From assembly GCA_963921935.1 (NCBI GenBank), contig OY998175.1, forward strand, positions 309,961,484-310,025,483: DNA of 64,000 nt. Reading direction: 5' to 3'. Positions within the stretch are counted from its first letter, which is position 1. Each line of letters opens with the position of its first letter. Below the pieces are notes generated by a model, which worked only from the letters and a program-made list of their open reading frames with translations, was not told the origin of the DNA and ran no database searches. The stretch is from Galeruca laticollis (lineage: Eukaryota > Arthropoda > Insecta > Coleoptera > Chrysomelidae). The position numbers were made by a program, and so were the translations under genes. Shown one piece after another: positions 11,955 to 25,800 of the stretch.

Positions 11955-12920
11955 TCGCATTGAAGATAGATGCCAGACAAAAAAATAATATAGACCAAAA
12001 TAAGGCAAGCTCATATTCTAGGTCGTTACTCTCAAAGGATGAAAATATGTGTAAAAAAATCAAGATTGCCCTACGGGGGCTATTAAGAAAGTTGTGGGAA
12101 TACAAATTGGGTTCATTCTGAAAATAGATGCCGAAAAGACAAAAAAATCACATAGACCAAAATAAGGCAGATATGTAGCTCACATTCCAGGAGGTTACTC
12201 TCAAAAGATGCAAATATATGAAAAAAATTCAAGATTACACTACGGGACCTCTTAAGAAAGTTGTGACAATACAAATTGGGGATACTGAAAATAGATGCTG
12301 AAAATATTTAAAAAATCACATAGACCAAAATAAGGCACATATGCAGCTCATATTCTAACAGGTCACTTTCAAGAGATGTAAATACGTGTTAAAAATTCAA
12401 GATTGCACTACGGGGGCTATTAAAAAAGTTGTGGGGATACTGGAAATAGATGCTGAAAAGACACAAAATATCACATAGACCAAAATAAGGCACATATGTA
12501 TAGCTCATATTTTAACAGGTTACTTTCAAGAGATGCAAATACGTGTTAAAAATTGAAGATTGCACTACGGGGCTATTAAAAAAGTTGTGGGGATACTGAA
12601 AATACAAAAAATCACATAGATCAAAATAAGGTAGATATGTAACCTTTACCCTAGAGTGTTACACTTAAAGGATGAATAAAAGTAGGAAAAATTCAAGATT
12701 CCACTATGGGGGCTATTAAGAAAGTTGTGAGAGTACATATTGAGGATACTGAAAATAGATTCCAAAAGGACTAAAAAATTACATAGATCGAAATAAGGCA
12801 AATATGTAACTCATATTCTAGGTTACTCTCAAAGGATGCAAATGTGTGTAAAAAATATCAAGATTACGCTACAGGGGCTATTAAGAAAATTGTTGGAGTA
12901 CAAATTGTGGAGACTTAAAA
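11955..12920. repeat. Tandem array, unit about 140-170 bp, six or more copies
   Basis: The phrase ctacgggggctattaagaaa recurs at about 12071, 12241, 12408, 12564, 12703 and 12869 (spacings about 170, 167, 156, 139 and 166). It is linked by a shared block containing catagaccaaaataaggca. Units are diverged and differ by small deletions, so the array is old. A partial first unit begins near 11955, directly after the TIR element. Confidence 0.85.
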
Positions 12921-12929
12921 TAGACGGTG

Positions 12930-13778
12930 ATACCAAAAATGTGAGGTTAGCAATGAACATTTATAGTCTGTCAATGGTATTGATGACAGGCAGTTGTGTT
13001 ATAAAATAAATTGATTTATTAGGTAATAGAAAAAATGATACACAATTATTCCTGTTTGTGAGACCCCTTAAAAGCAGTTGAAAAACAGGGTTTCGGTAGT
13101 TCAGGTTTTGTTGAAATATTGTCTCTAGAAGCACTTCTAGGCATTATTTCTTTCATCATTTTTTTTTTTAGGCGGAAGATCTTATTTTATCTGTCAAGTG
13201 TCAGTTTTTCCTGGTTTCTTCCCCCAGCTTTACAAATGATTAAGTTCAAGTCCAAAAATTTAATTTATGTTAACTCAAAGTATCTTGTCCTTGTTTTGGG
13301 TTCTTTTCGAAGTTACAGGTTTGATTTATTGCTAAATATCTGATACAAATGTGGTTAAATATTGTTTGATATTTTTTCTTCTTTATTTTATCACCTTACT
13401 TTTGAGATTGGTTTATTTAAATAAAATACAGTATTCTGTTTATATTTTATATTACGTTCTTATTTTTATCACATTTAACAAACAAAAAAAATAATGTAAA
13501 CTGTGACGATGATGCAAGAGGTCAAGCAACAAACCTTGCGCCATCACCAGAGTTCAATAACTGACATGTCTTAATTCTTTGGCCACAAACATACAAAAAT
13601 AAATTCATTTTCTAACTTAGAAAAATATAATAACTCAGTAACCAATAAATTACTTATAAAATATCCAAAAGAAAATATATACAACACACTTATAAATAAA
13701 ATAGCAATTTTAAATATATATATAAAAAAATTGGACCCAAGAAAAATAAAGGCAAATAATATTTCAAGCGATATCATT
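12930..13778. other. FASN 3' UTR / intergenic DNA
   Basis: No second gene is seen. On the minus strand this is downstream of the FASN stop. A possible polyadenylation signal (tttatt on +, i.e. AATAAA on -) lies at 13382-13387, about 390 bp past the stop, but its use is unproven. Confidence 0.4.
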
Positions 13779-13892
13779 TTACACTTGAACTAAATTGTTG
13801 AAGATATTAGCTATTTTTTCTACGCTGGTTCCTGATAATATACTTCTGTGATTGCCTTTCAGTGCCTCTATTGTTACCTTCTGTGTACAAAC
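13779..13892 (-). CDS. FASN: FASN exon 9 (last): thioesterase catalytic His and stop
   Basis: Only 37 codons plus TAA (13779-13781). It starts VCTQKVTIEALKGNH, giving the thioesterase histidine H2359, and ends NLVQV. The acceptor is a polypyrimidine tract ending ttgcag. It is easily missed because it is short and 3.8 kb from exon 8; without it the thioesterase would lack its catalytic His. Confidence 0.92.
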   Translation of the reverse strand, partial: VCTQKVTIEALKGNHRSILSGTSVEKIANIFNNLVQV

Positions 13893-16800
13893 CTGCAAAA
13901 AAATCATTTGTTAGGTTAGAATCTTACCAATCGAGAGCTCGGAAAATTTAAGCTAGAGGGAAACATATCAAGAGAGCAGGGTTGTCAAACCTAGTTTACT
14001 CCAAAGTTGGGGAAATTAGATTACTTGCTATAGAGAAATAACAGTGTTGCCAGAGTTGGGAAAATTTGAATTGTTCAGAGAAATTTACCGAGATAGCAGT
14101 GTTGTCAAACCTAATTTACCTCGGATCTGGGGAAATTTGGTAACTTCCAATAGAGAAACATAGGATGCAGCAGTGTTGTCAAATGTAGTTTTTCCAGAAT
14201 CGGGGAAGTTCGAATAATTGCTTAAGAGAAACATAGAAATAGCAGTGTTGTCGAAGGCAACTTTTCTTTATTTTTTAGTTTTTCTTTGGCAGTTTCCCAA
14301 ATTTCATTAGCACAGTTGCGCTGGCAAGTCAGTATGAGAACCTTTATAGGCCAAAAACAGCTGATGATGCAAATATTCCTCTTTTGAGGACATTATAGTA
14401 TGAACTCACTTTAACAACACTGATTACAGAAATGGGCTTCTGCGTTTCTGTGTTTAAAACACTAACGAATACTGAGAACAAAATAAAAATGACGTACAAT
14501 ACAATCGAGAGATTCACCGTAAAATATAAAGAAGAATCCCCAAATTGCATTACATAATACTTGATCGCCCCCAAACTTAGTTTACTCGAGAGCTGGGGAA
14601 ATTTAATTACTTGCTATAAAGTAACATAAGAGATAGTGGTGTTGGCAAACGTAGTTTTTCCCCAGGCCTTGGAAAACTCGAATAATTGCTTCAGAGAAAC
14701 ATCGATAAAGAGTTAACAGTTAACACCAGAACCTAAGAAATCCAATTACTTGTTATAGAGATAAGATGTAGCGGTGTTGCCAACCGTAGTTTTTTCTCAG
14801 GGCTGAGGAAATTCAAAAAATTGCTTCAGAGACACATACGAGACAGCAGTGTTGTCAAATGTAATTTATCCAGGATCGGGGAAGCTCGAATAATTGCTTC
14901 AGAGAAATATCGGGATAGCGGTGTTGTCAAAGGGCGCGGGGCGATCAAGTATTACGTAATGTAAATTTTGACGCTCCCTCCTCCCAATGTATCGCGCCAT
15001 ATCGTTTTGATGTACCCCCTTGCCCCCCTCTAAACGTTACTTAACGCCCAAGTGACCACTTTTCCCTAAATGTCACAATTATGTTTACTCCAAAGTTGGG
15101 GAAATATGATCATTTCCTATGGAGAAAAATGTCAAGTTTGCGGTGTTGCCAAACGTGTTTCCCCTCGAATTGGAAAAAAATTTGAACAATAGCGGTGTTG
15201 CCAAATAAAGCTTTTCCCTAGGATTGGAGAAATTCGAATAATTGATTTCATAGAAACATATCGATATAGCAGTGTTATCAGACCTATTTTATCCCAGACT
15301 TGGGGAAATATGTTGCCGTGGAGAAAAATGTCAGGTTTGCGGTTTTGCTAAACGTAGTTTTTCCTAGGATTGGGAAAATTCGAATAATTGCTACAGAGAA
15401 ACATATCGAGATAGCAGTGTTGTCAAAATTAGTTTATCCCAGAGTTGAGGAAATATTATCCCCTGCTGTGGAGAAAAATATCAGGTTTGCGGTGTTGCCC
15501 CCCCTGATTGGAGAAATTTGAATAGTATCAGAGTTGCCAAACATAGTTTTCCCAAAAATTTGAATAATTGTTTTAGAGAAATATAATATCGAGATAGCAG
15601 TGTTGCCAAACTTAGTTTACCTCAGAGTTTGTGAAATATGATCATTTTCTTCAGTGAAGAATATGAGGTTTGCGGTGTTGTTAAACGTAATTTTCCCCTG
15701 AATTGGAGAAATTTGAATAATAGCAGTGTTGCCAAACCAAGTTTTACCCCAGCGCTGGGGAAATTCGAAAAATTGCTTCAGAGAAACATATAGAGACAGC
15801 AGTGTTGCCAAACCAAGTTTTACCCCAGCGTTGGGGAAATTCGAAAAATTGCTTCAGAAAAACATAGAGACAACAGTGTTGTCAAACCTAGATTACCCCA
15901 GAGTGAGGGTAATTTGATAATCTGCTATGGAGAAAAATATCAGATTTGCGGTGTTACCAAACGTACAACAAGACCGTTCTAGCTTGGCTTCTGAGGTGCG
16001 CAGATGAGGGAAAGAAACAGCGTAATATTTAAAAGAGGATCGTTATACTTTCAAAATTAAAAATGTCTCCGCGGACTGTATTTGAATGCAGTAAACGGCA
16101 TAAAGTTTTCGTTTCGACCTAAATTTTAGAGGAAAAGCTAGGACGGTAGATGTGCCCCCAATTTGAAAAATAACAGAGTTGCCAATCCTAGTTTTTCCCA
16201 GTTATTCGAATTATTGTTTTAGAGAAATATATCGTGATAACAGTGTTATCAAACTTAGTTTATCCCAGAGTTTGTGAAATATGATCAGTTCCTTCAGTGA
16301 AAAATATGAGGTTTGCGATGTTGGCAAACGTAATTTTCTCCTGAATTGGAGAAATTTGAATAATAGCAGTGTTGCGAAACCTAGTTTTTCCACAGCATTG
16401 GGGAAATTCGAATAATTGCTTCAGAAAAACATATCGATATAGCAGTGTTGTCAGACCTAGTTTATCCCAGATTTGGGGAAATATGTCATTTGCTATGGAG
16501 AAATATATCAAGTTTGCGATGTTGCCAAACGTAGTTTTCCCCCGAATTGGAGAAATTTGAATAATCGCAGTGTTGCCAAACATAGTTTTTTTCCCTAAGA
16601 TTGGGGAAATTCGAATAATTGCTTCAGAGAAACATATCGGTATAGCAGGACGCTCTAACTTAGTTTACTCCAGAGCTGGCGAAATTTGAGCACTTGTTGT
16701 GGAGAAAAATATTAGGTTTGCGGTGTTGCCAAATGTATTTTTTCCTTAGGATTGGGGAAATTCCAACGATTGCTACAGAAAAACATATCAAAATAACAGT

Positions 16801-19800
16801 GTCGTCAAACCTAATTCACCCCAAAGCTGGGGGTTTCCCCCGAATTGGAGAAATTTGATAATATTGCTTTAGAGAAAAATATCAGATCTGTGTTGTTGCC
16901 AAACGAAGGTTTCCCCTGAATTGGAGAAATTTGAATATGTGTTGCCAAACATAGTTTTTCCTTGGATTGGGAAAATTCGAATAATTGCTTCGGAGAAACA
17001 TATCGAGATAGCAGTGTTGTCAAACTTAGTTTATTCCTGAGTTAGGGAAATATGTGGAGAAAAATAACAGGTTTGAGGTGTTGCGAAACGTAGTTTTCCC
17101 CCGAATTGGAGACAATTAAATAATATTAGTGTTGCCAAACATAGTTTAATCCCTAGGATTGGAGAAATTCGAATAATTGTTTCTAAGAAACATATCGAGA
17201 TAGTAGTGTAGTCAAACCGAGTGTACCCCAAAGTTGGGGAAATATAATCATTTGTTATGAATAAAAATATCAGGTTTTCGGTGTTGCCAAACGAACAACC
17301 AGACCGTTCTAGCTTGACCTCTGAGATGCGCAGATGAGGGAAAGAAACAGCGTAATATTTAAATGAGGATCGCTATACTTTCAAAAATAAAAATGTCTCC
17401 GCGGACTGTATTTCAACGAAGTGAACGGCATTAAATTTTCGTTTCGACCCAAATTTTAGAGACCAAGCTAGGACGGTAGTTTCCCCCCACAAATTTGATT
17501 AATAACCGTGTTGCCAAATCTAGTTTTCCTTAGGACTAGGGAAATTTGATTAATTTTTTAGAGAAACATATAACAATGTTGTCAAACTCAATTATAAACA
17601 CAGTACAGTTATTAAACAAATCGACTGACAGAGTGATTGATTGATTTAGTAATAAGAATGAGCATCGTATGATAAAAATATGATTTAAAAATAATTGAAA
17701 AATGTGATGTTTACCTCTGATAAACCGTAATCTTCACCCATCTGTACATAATTATCTATGGCTTTCACTAGGGTAACCTTTCCATTGAATTTTCCGCTGG
17801 GTACGTATTTATCGGCTGCCGCTAATTTTCCGTAAAAACTGGTCGCTGCCTCTGCAATATCTTCCGGGGAGAAAGGTGTCGCTCCGGACAATATATCGAT
17901 CGCTCTAGCTAATCTCTCGTTCCACGATTTCAGTTCCATCAGCTCTACTAGTGCCTGTAATAATAAACCTCCTTAATTATCACCACCCAATTTCAAACTA
18001 CACAGAGATTGATGGATGTGTTCCATTTTATGACTCACCTTTTGTTGATCGATTTCCTTAAACTGCATAATGAAGTAGATCAAAACTTCGCTTTGTTCGG
18101 CAGACGTGTTCCCTTGAATCTTGGCGTTTTTCGCTTTCCCCGTATGAGTGGCGACGTAAGAATGGGAACCGTCGACTAATAGTAGATCAACTTTTTCGTC
18201 GGTCTTCTCCAAACAAATTCCCATTTCGATGGCGACGCAGGCGCCGAAAGAATAACCGATGATCGTGTACGGTCCTTTCGGTTGAACAGTCTTGATTTGA
18301 TTGATGTAATATTTCGCCAAATCGGCAATAGACGTCACCGGAGTCGAAGCGGTACATTGTAAACCGTATACCGGTACTTTTATATTTTTAGCTAGAGTTT
18401 CCAAGGCGGTTACCACTCCTTCTATCGGATGTACGACAAACACCGGCGGTAGTTTTTTGTTATCGGTAGAATTATTGTTCATTAGGACCAAATTCTTCTT
18501 CGGCATAATATCAGTGGATTTATCAAAATGTACGTTGTTATCTTGAGCGACGGTGGCGGGCGTCGATTCGGTTAAACCGCCACTACCGTCGCTAAGTTCC
18601 ACTAGTTTACCGAAAGTAAGCGCTCGTATTTCTTGCGCGCTCAACACTAAATCGTAATTCCTTTCCAAAGTTTGTTTTATCTCGGCCCCCATGAGAGAAT
18701 CCATACCTAAATCGGCCAACGTGGCCGCCGGAGCTACGGTCGTCGAATCTTTGATGCCTAATATGTTAGCAACGGCGTCAGTTAAGCTGATTTGGTTAGC
18801 TCCGGATCCTCCTTTGCGTTTATCGGCCAATACCATACTGGCGACTACGGAATGTGGTTGTTGTAAGAGTATATCCATCGTGGCTAAACAGGACGACATT
18901 CTTTGAGGTAGAGTACCGCCGACTTCGGTATCGTTACCTCCCATAGTTTCCAAAATGAGACCGACGTCTCCTATAGCTCCCCATTGGATCGCCGTGCCGG
19001 GTAAACCTTCGCTTTGTCTTGCTTCGCAGATGCGTTCCATGGCCGAATTGGCTAATCCGTAATTAGCCTGTCCGGCGTTACCGCGACCGCACGATACCGA
19101 AGAGAAGTTGACGAAATAATCCAATTGCGGCGCTAAATCTCTCGAAGCGACGTCCAACATTTTGCTACCGTCCACTTTCGGTTTACTGACGGTTTTGAAA
19201 TCGGCTTCTGTTTGATTTTCCATCATAGCGTCTCGCAAAACGGCGGCTAAATTGAAGATACCGCCTACCGGGCCTAGTTCGTTAGCTTCGGTTAAAAGTC
19301 TTCTAGCGCCTTTTTCCGTTGTCGCGTCGGAGGTCGATACTAAAACTTTCACACCCTTTTCTCTCCACCTTCTGACCGACAACGATTGATAACCTGTTTT
19401 GATACCGCTTCTGGATGTCAACACGACGTTTCTAGCTCCCCTGGTAATCAACCAATTGGCCAATTCTAATCCGAACCCGCCAAGACCGCCGACTAGAACG
19501 TAACTCTTTTCGGGATCCATGTAAGTCCTCGGTATAGCACTGACTGTCTTGGTAGCCGGTCGACGTGTGTCTCGACTTTCTTCTTCTCGTATTTGTAACA
19601 AAACTTTACCGATATGTTTACCAGATGCCATGTACCTGAAGGCTTGTTCGACTTGATTTTCGTTGTATACAGTCTTCGGTAACGGTTTAACGGCGCCACT
19701 TTTGATACCTTCTGAAACCAAATCGAAGACACGTTTCTTTTCGGGACTATCCGAATCGAACAGAGCGTCTAATAGGATACCGTGGAAAGTGGTGTTTTTC

Positions 19801-22800
19801 AAAAATACGCTCATTCCTAACGGGGAATTGTTCGACAGATCCACTTTGCCGATTTCCAAGAATCTACCTCCTATCGCTAAACATCTAACGGAAGCTTGAA
19901 GTTGGCTTGCAGCTAAGGAATTCAATACGCAATCGACACCTCTTCCGTCGGTTTGCGTCAAAATCATTTGTTCGAAACTAGTATCGCGAGAATTTCCGAT
20001 ATGTTCGTCCTTGAGTTGTGGGAAGGTTCTCTTCAAGAAATCTCGTTTAGCTTGGCTACTGACGGTCGTAAATACAGTACATCCCATGTGGAGAGCTATA
20101 GCTATGGAAGCTTGACCTACGCCTCCGGTACCGGCGTGGACTAGAAGAGATTCACCCGGTTTTAAACCTCCTCTAACAATAAGAGCGTAGTAACTCTGAA
20201 AAACAAGAAGAATTATACTATATACATAATATTTATCGTTCAAAACTTACGGTTCCATAAACGACGGGAATAGTAGCTGCTTCTTCCAAGCTCCATTTTT
20301 CCGGTACTTCCCATAAAAATCCAGGGTCGGCTAAAACTGTTGTAGCTAAACTCTTAGCGGCTACCATACCCATCACACGCTTCCCGACTGAATTACGTCC
20401 GGAAAATTCCAATCCCAATATACAATCTTGTCCTGCTAAATCTCCCGGTAGAGCATCCGGTGGGAGTTTACCGGTCGCGAGCATGATGTCACGGAAGTTA
20501 AGTGGGGCGTAGTACACGTGGCAAAGTTCGGAATTAACATCGTCGTTTCTAAAATTAAATCAGATATTATAGACCAAAGTATTTATATAAAATATTTAGG
20601 CGTAGTGAGCTTAATAGTATAGTTAAATGCAAAAGTTTCAGTTAAAAATGTATTTTATAAGTCAAAATTCCTGATAAACATCATTACCGCTGGTTATTTG
20701 GAACTAAAATTTTTATATACTAGTAGACCCCGTATATTTTCTCTTAGACCATAAATAAATAGATATTGAAACAAAAATAAGAGTGCCTAATGTAATAACT
20801 ATTCCTACAATTATATACAGGGTGTCCCGGGACTAATGGGAAAAAAGTCAGGAGCGTATAATCTGAGCTAAAATAATGTTAGTACTTCATATAAACTTTT
20901 ACTATGCAGGCCCTCGTTTTCGAGTTATAGGCCTCCAAAGTTTTAATTTTGAATTTGGTTTTTATTTGTATTTTTTGTACTAGTTATTTGATCTTTATAA
21001 AATTTACGGCAAAGCTATAATGTATGTGTATGTTTATTTTGGTAAGGTAAACAGATTTACAGTAGTGCATTGAAGCCAGGGACGGACTACTCGCTATGGT
21101 TAGTGATCCAAAAATTTTGCAGGGATGGCACACCCTGTATGAAATTATCGAAATTCATTTCCCCACACATTAAGCTAACGAAAAGGTACTCTTGTTGGAA
21201 TTCGATAAAATAAGCCGTTTGGCTAATATTTACAGTTTTATTAATGCACTACGTACCAGTTTACGCATTCACCATTTTTATAAGTACACAACGAGGTAAA
21301 ACTAACTTTTAATAGATGTCCAAAATTTACCTAGAGTACTACAAAAAAATAATTTAACGATAGCAGAAGATGAAAAACATTAACTTATTAATTGGAAAGT
21401 TGGTAAAAACTTTTTACCGTTTATCAAGTTACCATAGGATTAGTTGTCAAACGTTGTGTAGAATAGTTCGTAGTCAGTACTTGTCAATAATTCATAAGTC
21501 CTTAATTTAACAGTTACAATAGCAGAATTCGCTTTTATTGAGTACGCAGATAAACATCTAATGTATGGACTGGCTTCTCGAAACTGTTTAGAGGCCAAAA
21601 GGCTTTATGAAGAACATTTTGCAAACAGAACATTGCCAGACAGACGAATGTTTGGGCGTATTGATCTCAGGTTACGAGAAACAGGTATGAATAAGTAAAT
21701 GTAATTTTCCATGTATACAAAACAAAATTTTAAATTTTAGGAAGATTTTCGCCAGAAAAAGCTGGAGAAAGTCCAGTACGAAGCATACGTACTGTGGCAG
21801 TTGAACAAGACTTGTTAAATGCAGTTGTTAATGAACCATCGAGTTTTAGAAAATTATCAAGAGAACATAACGTCTCGAAATCAGTTGTTCATCGCGTCCT
21901 AAAAGAACATCTGTTATATCCTTTTCACGTGAAAAAAGTACACCGTATGACAGTGGCTGATTATCCTGCTCGACTTGAGTATAGCCAGTGGTTTCTGCGA
22001 CAACAACAAGCAGACAACACATTTATTAGTAACGTTCTCTTTACGAACGAACCGGGTTTCACCAGAGATGGAATCATAAATTCTCATAATATGCATTTAT
22101 GGGATGATGTGAATCCACATGGCATTATCCAAACTAGGATCCAGCATAGATTCATGGTTAATTTTTGGCAGGAATAGTTGGCAATAATTTGATACAGCCA
22201 TACTTTATTGACGGTACTTTGACCGGTCAGAGATATTTGGAGTTTTTTGCAAAATGAGTTATGGAACCTGTTTGATGATGTGCTACTACAAACTCGTAGG
22301 AATTTATGGTTCATGCATGATGGGGCCCCTCCTCATTTCAGTTCAGATGTACGACAACATTTACACACAAGGCTTCCTAATAGATGGATTGGTCGTGGAG
22401 GCCCTTTTCAATGGCCACCGCGATCAGGAGACGTTAATCCTATGGATTTCTTTCTCTAGGGTTATCTCAAAAGTAAGGTATACGCAACACCTGTGCAAAC
22501 AAGGCAAGATTTAATAGACAGAATTGTGTTACACTGCAATGTTATTAGAAATAGTGTGAAATTGCTCTTTCAAATGCAAAGAAACAACCTTCGTAGACTT
22601 AGAATGTGCGTGGAAGTGGGAGGAGCTCATATTGAACATTTATTAGAATAACGTTAGTTTTTGTTGTTGTTTAGGAATTAGTTTTAGTCTAATGTTTTAT
22701 AACTTGTGTTTTTGAGGTTTTCTTAATGGTTTAATAATGTTATGTTCGTAATTTTGATGAAAAGCAAGTAAATTCTGGACATCGTATTAATAAGTTAGTT

Positions 22801-25800
22801 AGGTAAATTTGTACGTAGTGCATTAATAAAACTGTAAATATTAGCCAAACGGCTTATTTTATCGAATTCCAACAAGAGTACCTTTTCGTTAGCTTAATGT
22901 GTGGGGAAGTGAATTTCGATAATTTCATACAGGTTGTGCCATACCTGCAAAATTTTTGAATCACTAACCATTGCGAGTGGTCCGTCCCTGGCTTCAATGC
23001 ACTACTGTAAATCTGTTTACCTTACCAAAATAAACATACACTTACATTATAGCTTTGCCGTAAATTTTATGAAGATCAAATAACTAGTACAAAAAATAAA
23101 AATAAAAACCAAATTCAAAATTAAAACTTTGGAGGCCTATAACTCGAAAACGAGGGCCTGCATAGTAAAAGTTTATATGAAGTACTAACATTATTTTGGC
23201 TCATATTATACTCTCCTGACTTTTTTCCCATTAGTCCCGGGACACCCTGTATGCAACAGAAAATTGGGTAATTCAGAGACATTAAAATATAAATGAAATA
23301 TTTGGGAAAAATCAATGCTCCTGTTCGCGAAAAAAACGCTGTTATGTTTTGGTGAGCAGTGTATGGCGAGATTTGAAGAGCAGTGTATATCACAAAAACC
23401 AATTGAGAAACTTTCTTCCTCACCTATATGAATAGATATATAAACGAGGTACTTAAAATATTAACTAGTTTAAAAATCTATTCATAAGAAATAATTATGG
23501 AAAAATCGATAATGGATACACGACAATAAATAGGAACTTTCAATTATGGGTAACATCATACGCCCTATTTTTGTTACAATGAATTTTTTATCAATTAGAA
23601 TGTTAACCCAAGTCGAGATCTCAAGTGTCGACCTTAATTAATATGATTTAACATTTTTTAAAATTTTGGTTTTATTTTCAGAAATTCTCGGTCGAAAATG
23701 ATCACTAAACTTTCTCTCCCCCTGTGACAAAAAGAGCTTGGTCAAGTCAGCAGAGCTAAAATAGCAAACACGAATAAGAACTAATAGAAATTTAAGTGCT
23801 AATTATTGCTTTTAATTAAAAATTTCTTGCTCTTCTAGTTTTTCTAATAATTGTTGTTTAAATGTTGCCCGCTAGCTTGAACGAAAGTTAGTAGAGCACT
23901 ATCAATAATTGGTAAGTAATTAAAAAAACTTTTGCATACAAATTAAGTGCTCTTTAAGTGCTAATTATATCTTTCAAACATAAATTTTGTGCTGTATTAG
24001 TTTTTCTATAAACATATATCTGCTAACTTGAATTTTGGATCGTTTATTCATTATTATTTTAATATTTTTTATTGAATTTTGGCAAGCGAGAGAATAAAAA
24101 ATTGATGGATAAATAAACCATCAGGAAATCAAGTCTAACAAGAAATAGACGTTATGTAAAAAGTGACTGGCAGTTATAAATACAGTTAAATAGAACAGGA
24201 TATCTTTTTAATGTACCTCTTTCAACATAATCAGTGGAACGTAATATATGACAGTTTTTTGTTTTTTTTTATCTACAGTTTATACAGGGTGTCCCACGAC
24301 GTTTTGACAGTGCAATTTCTCGAAAACTGTTCCTATGACAAGTATGAAATTTGGCAGATATAAACAGTCGAAATTGATGCTTATATTTCTTATAAAATGA
24401 CTTCCGTTTTTCCTGTAATTTCGGGTCACGTGACCCCAACATAACTTTTAAATGGGACAACCGGTATAATATCACAATTTTGGTTATAACATTCAAAAAC
24501 AAATTCAACGATACCACAATTGTCATCATTGTATTGTGCAGTAATGATAATAGGGGCAATTAAATGATCATTTGTATAAATTATTTGATTGAAAAACGTA
24601 ACATAGTGAATTAAAAAGTACAAGTAATTAAAAAAATTAAAGAGAATGTTCAAATTGATGACTATGTACATTGACACAATGTTCAAACCTTGTTAAAATA
24701 TTTCTTGTAATTGTTGCTGTAATCATTTCGGGTGTTAAGGCTCGACATGCTTGTTTTATTTTATCCTTTAAATCATTTAATCAATCGGGGTGTGACATAA
24801 ACTCGACATTCTAAGTAACCCCAGAAAAATAAATCTGAGGGTTGTAATATCCAGTGAACGGGGTGGCCACAAAATGGTACAATTTCGAACAATCCATTTT
24901 TCAGGGAATGTGCTATCAAGATAACTGGCTCAAAAAAGTGATGAGATGCTCCATCTGGCTGCCACCACATTGTTTGCCTTTCACGTACGGGAATGTCGTC
25001 AAGTACTTATGGAAGAGTATTTTGAAGAAAATCTAAATATCTTTACCCCGTTATTAATGTTCCGTCATAAAAATAGGGACCAATCAACCGACCATTAAAT
25101 AAACCGCACCAAACATTGATTTCCATATTGTTTGAAAATTGGTTTCGCGCATCCACTTTGGATTCTCCTGCGACGAATAATGATAATTATGGCGGTTAAC
25201 AATACCATTGTTATGAAATCTACTTTCATCACTCCAAAATATTTTTGCTAAAAAATAAGGGTCTTCAATACTTTGTACTAATATTTCAGCAATAAAATGT
25301 ATTCTCCTTTCAGGATCTGCAGGAACTAAACATTGTGTTAAACGCATTTTATAAGGATGGGTTTTGTGATTTTTTAATACTCTTTGTATTGAATTTCTAC
25401 TTCTTTGTTATTCTTGTTCAATAAATCGTATTGAGGTGTGTTAATTAACCTGATGATAAGCCAAAATATGTATCACATTGTCATCTGTCTGAGCGGTTTT
25501 TTGACGAGGAACTTGATTTTTACCGTTTGGAAAAGAACCAGTTCTTAGCTTTCGTTCGATGTAGACAAAAGTATATTTGCTTGGAGTTACTCTAAGAGAA
25601 AACCGATTTTCTGTACAAACCTTGAACATGAGTTTTGTTTTTTGCACATTCTCCATAAATAAGTAGCATGTCAAAATATTCATCGTAAGTAAAAATGTAT
25701 GACCTTATTTAGTTATTATTACAGTGTCTTCACAAGATTATGACTAATAATTATTGACAGTTCTTGAATAAAATTCACCTAACAATAATGAATGACAACC

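Larger units (their letters stand above)
13935..17600. repeat. Degenerate ~75-bp tandem array in FASN intron 8
   Basis: The phrase gtgttgccaaac (or gtgttgtcaaac) recurs roughly every 73-77 bp, with occasional shorter units of about 53 bp. Each is followed by a variant of agttttcccc, gaattggagaaatttgaataat and ttcagagaaacatatcgagatagca. Two related sub-types alternate in places. The array fills almost the whole intron and is interrupted by non-array blocks near 14280-14572 and 14935-15075 and by two 175-bp MITEs. Several short open frames inside it are by-products of the repeats. Confidence 0.88.

Noticed and set aside
15300..17231. Several short frames on both strands in the ~75-bp array
   Set aside because: They repeat one another because the DNA repeats. 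There is no start context and no domain.
19663..20144. Plus-strand frames across the ER region
   Set aside because: Antisense to FASN exon 7, with no independent domain.
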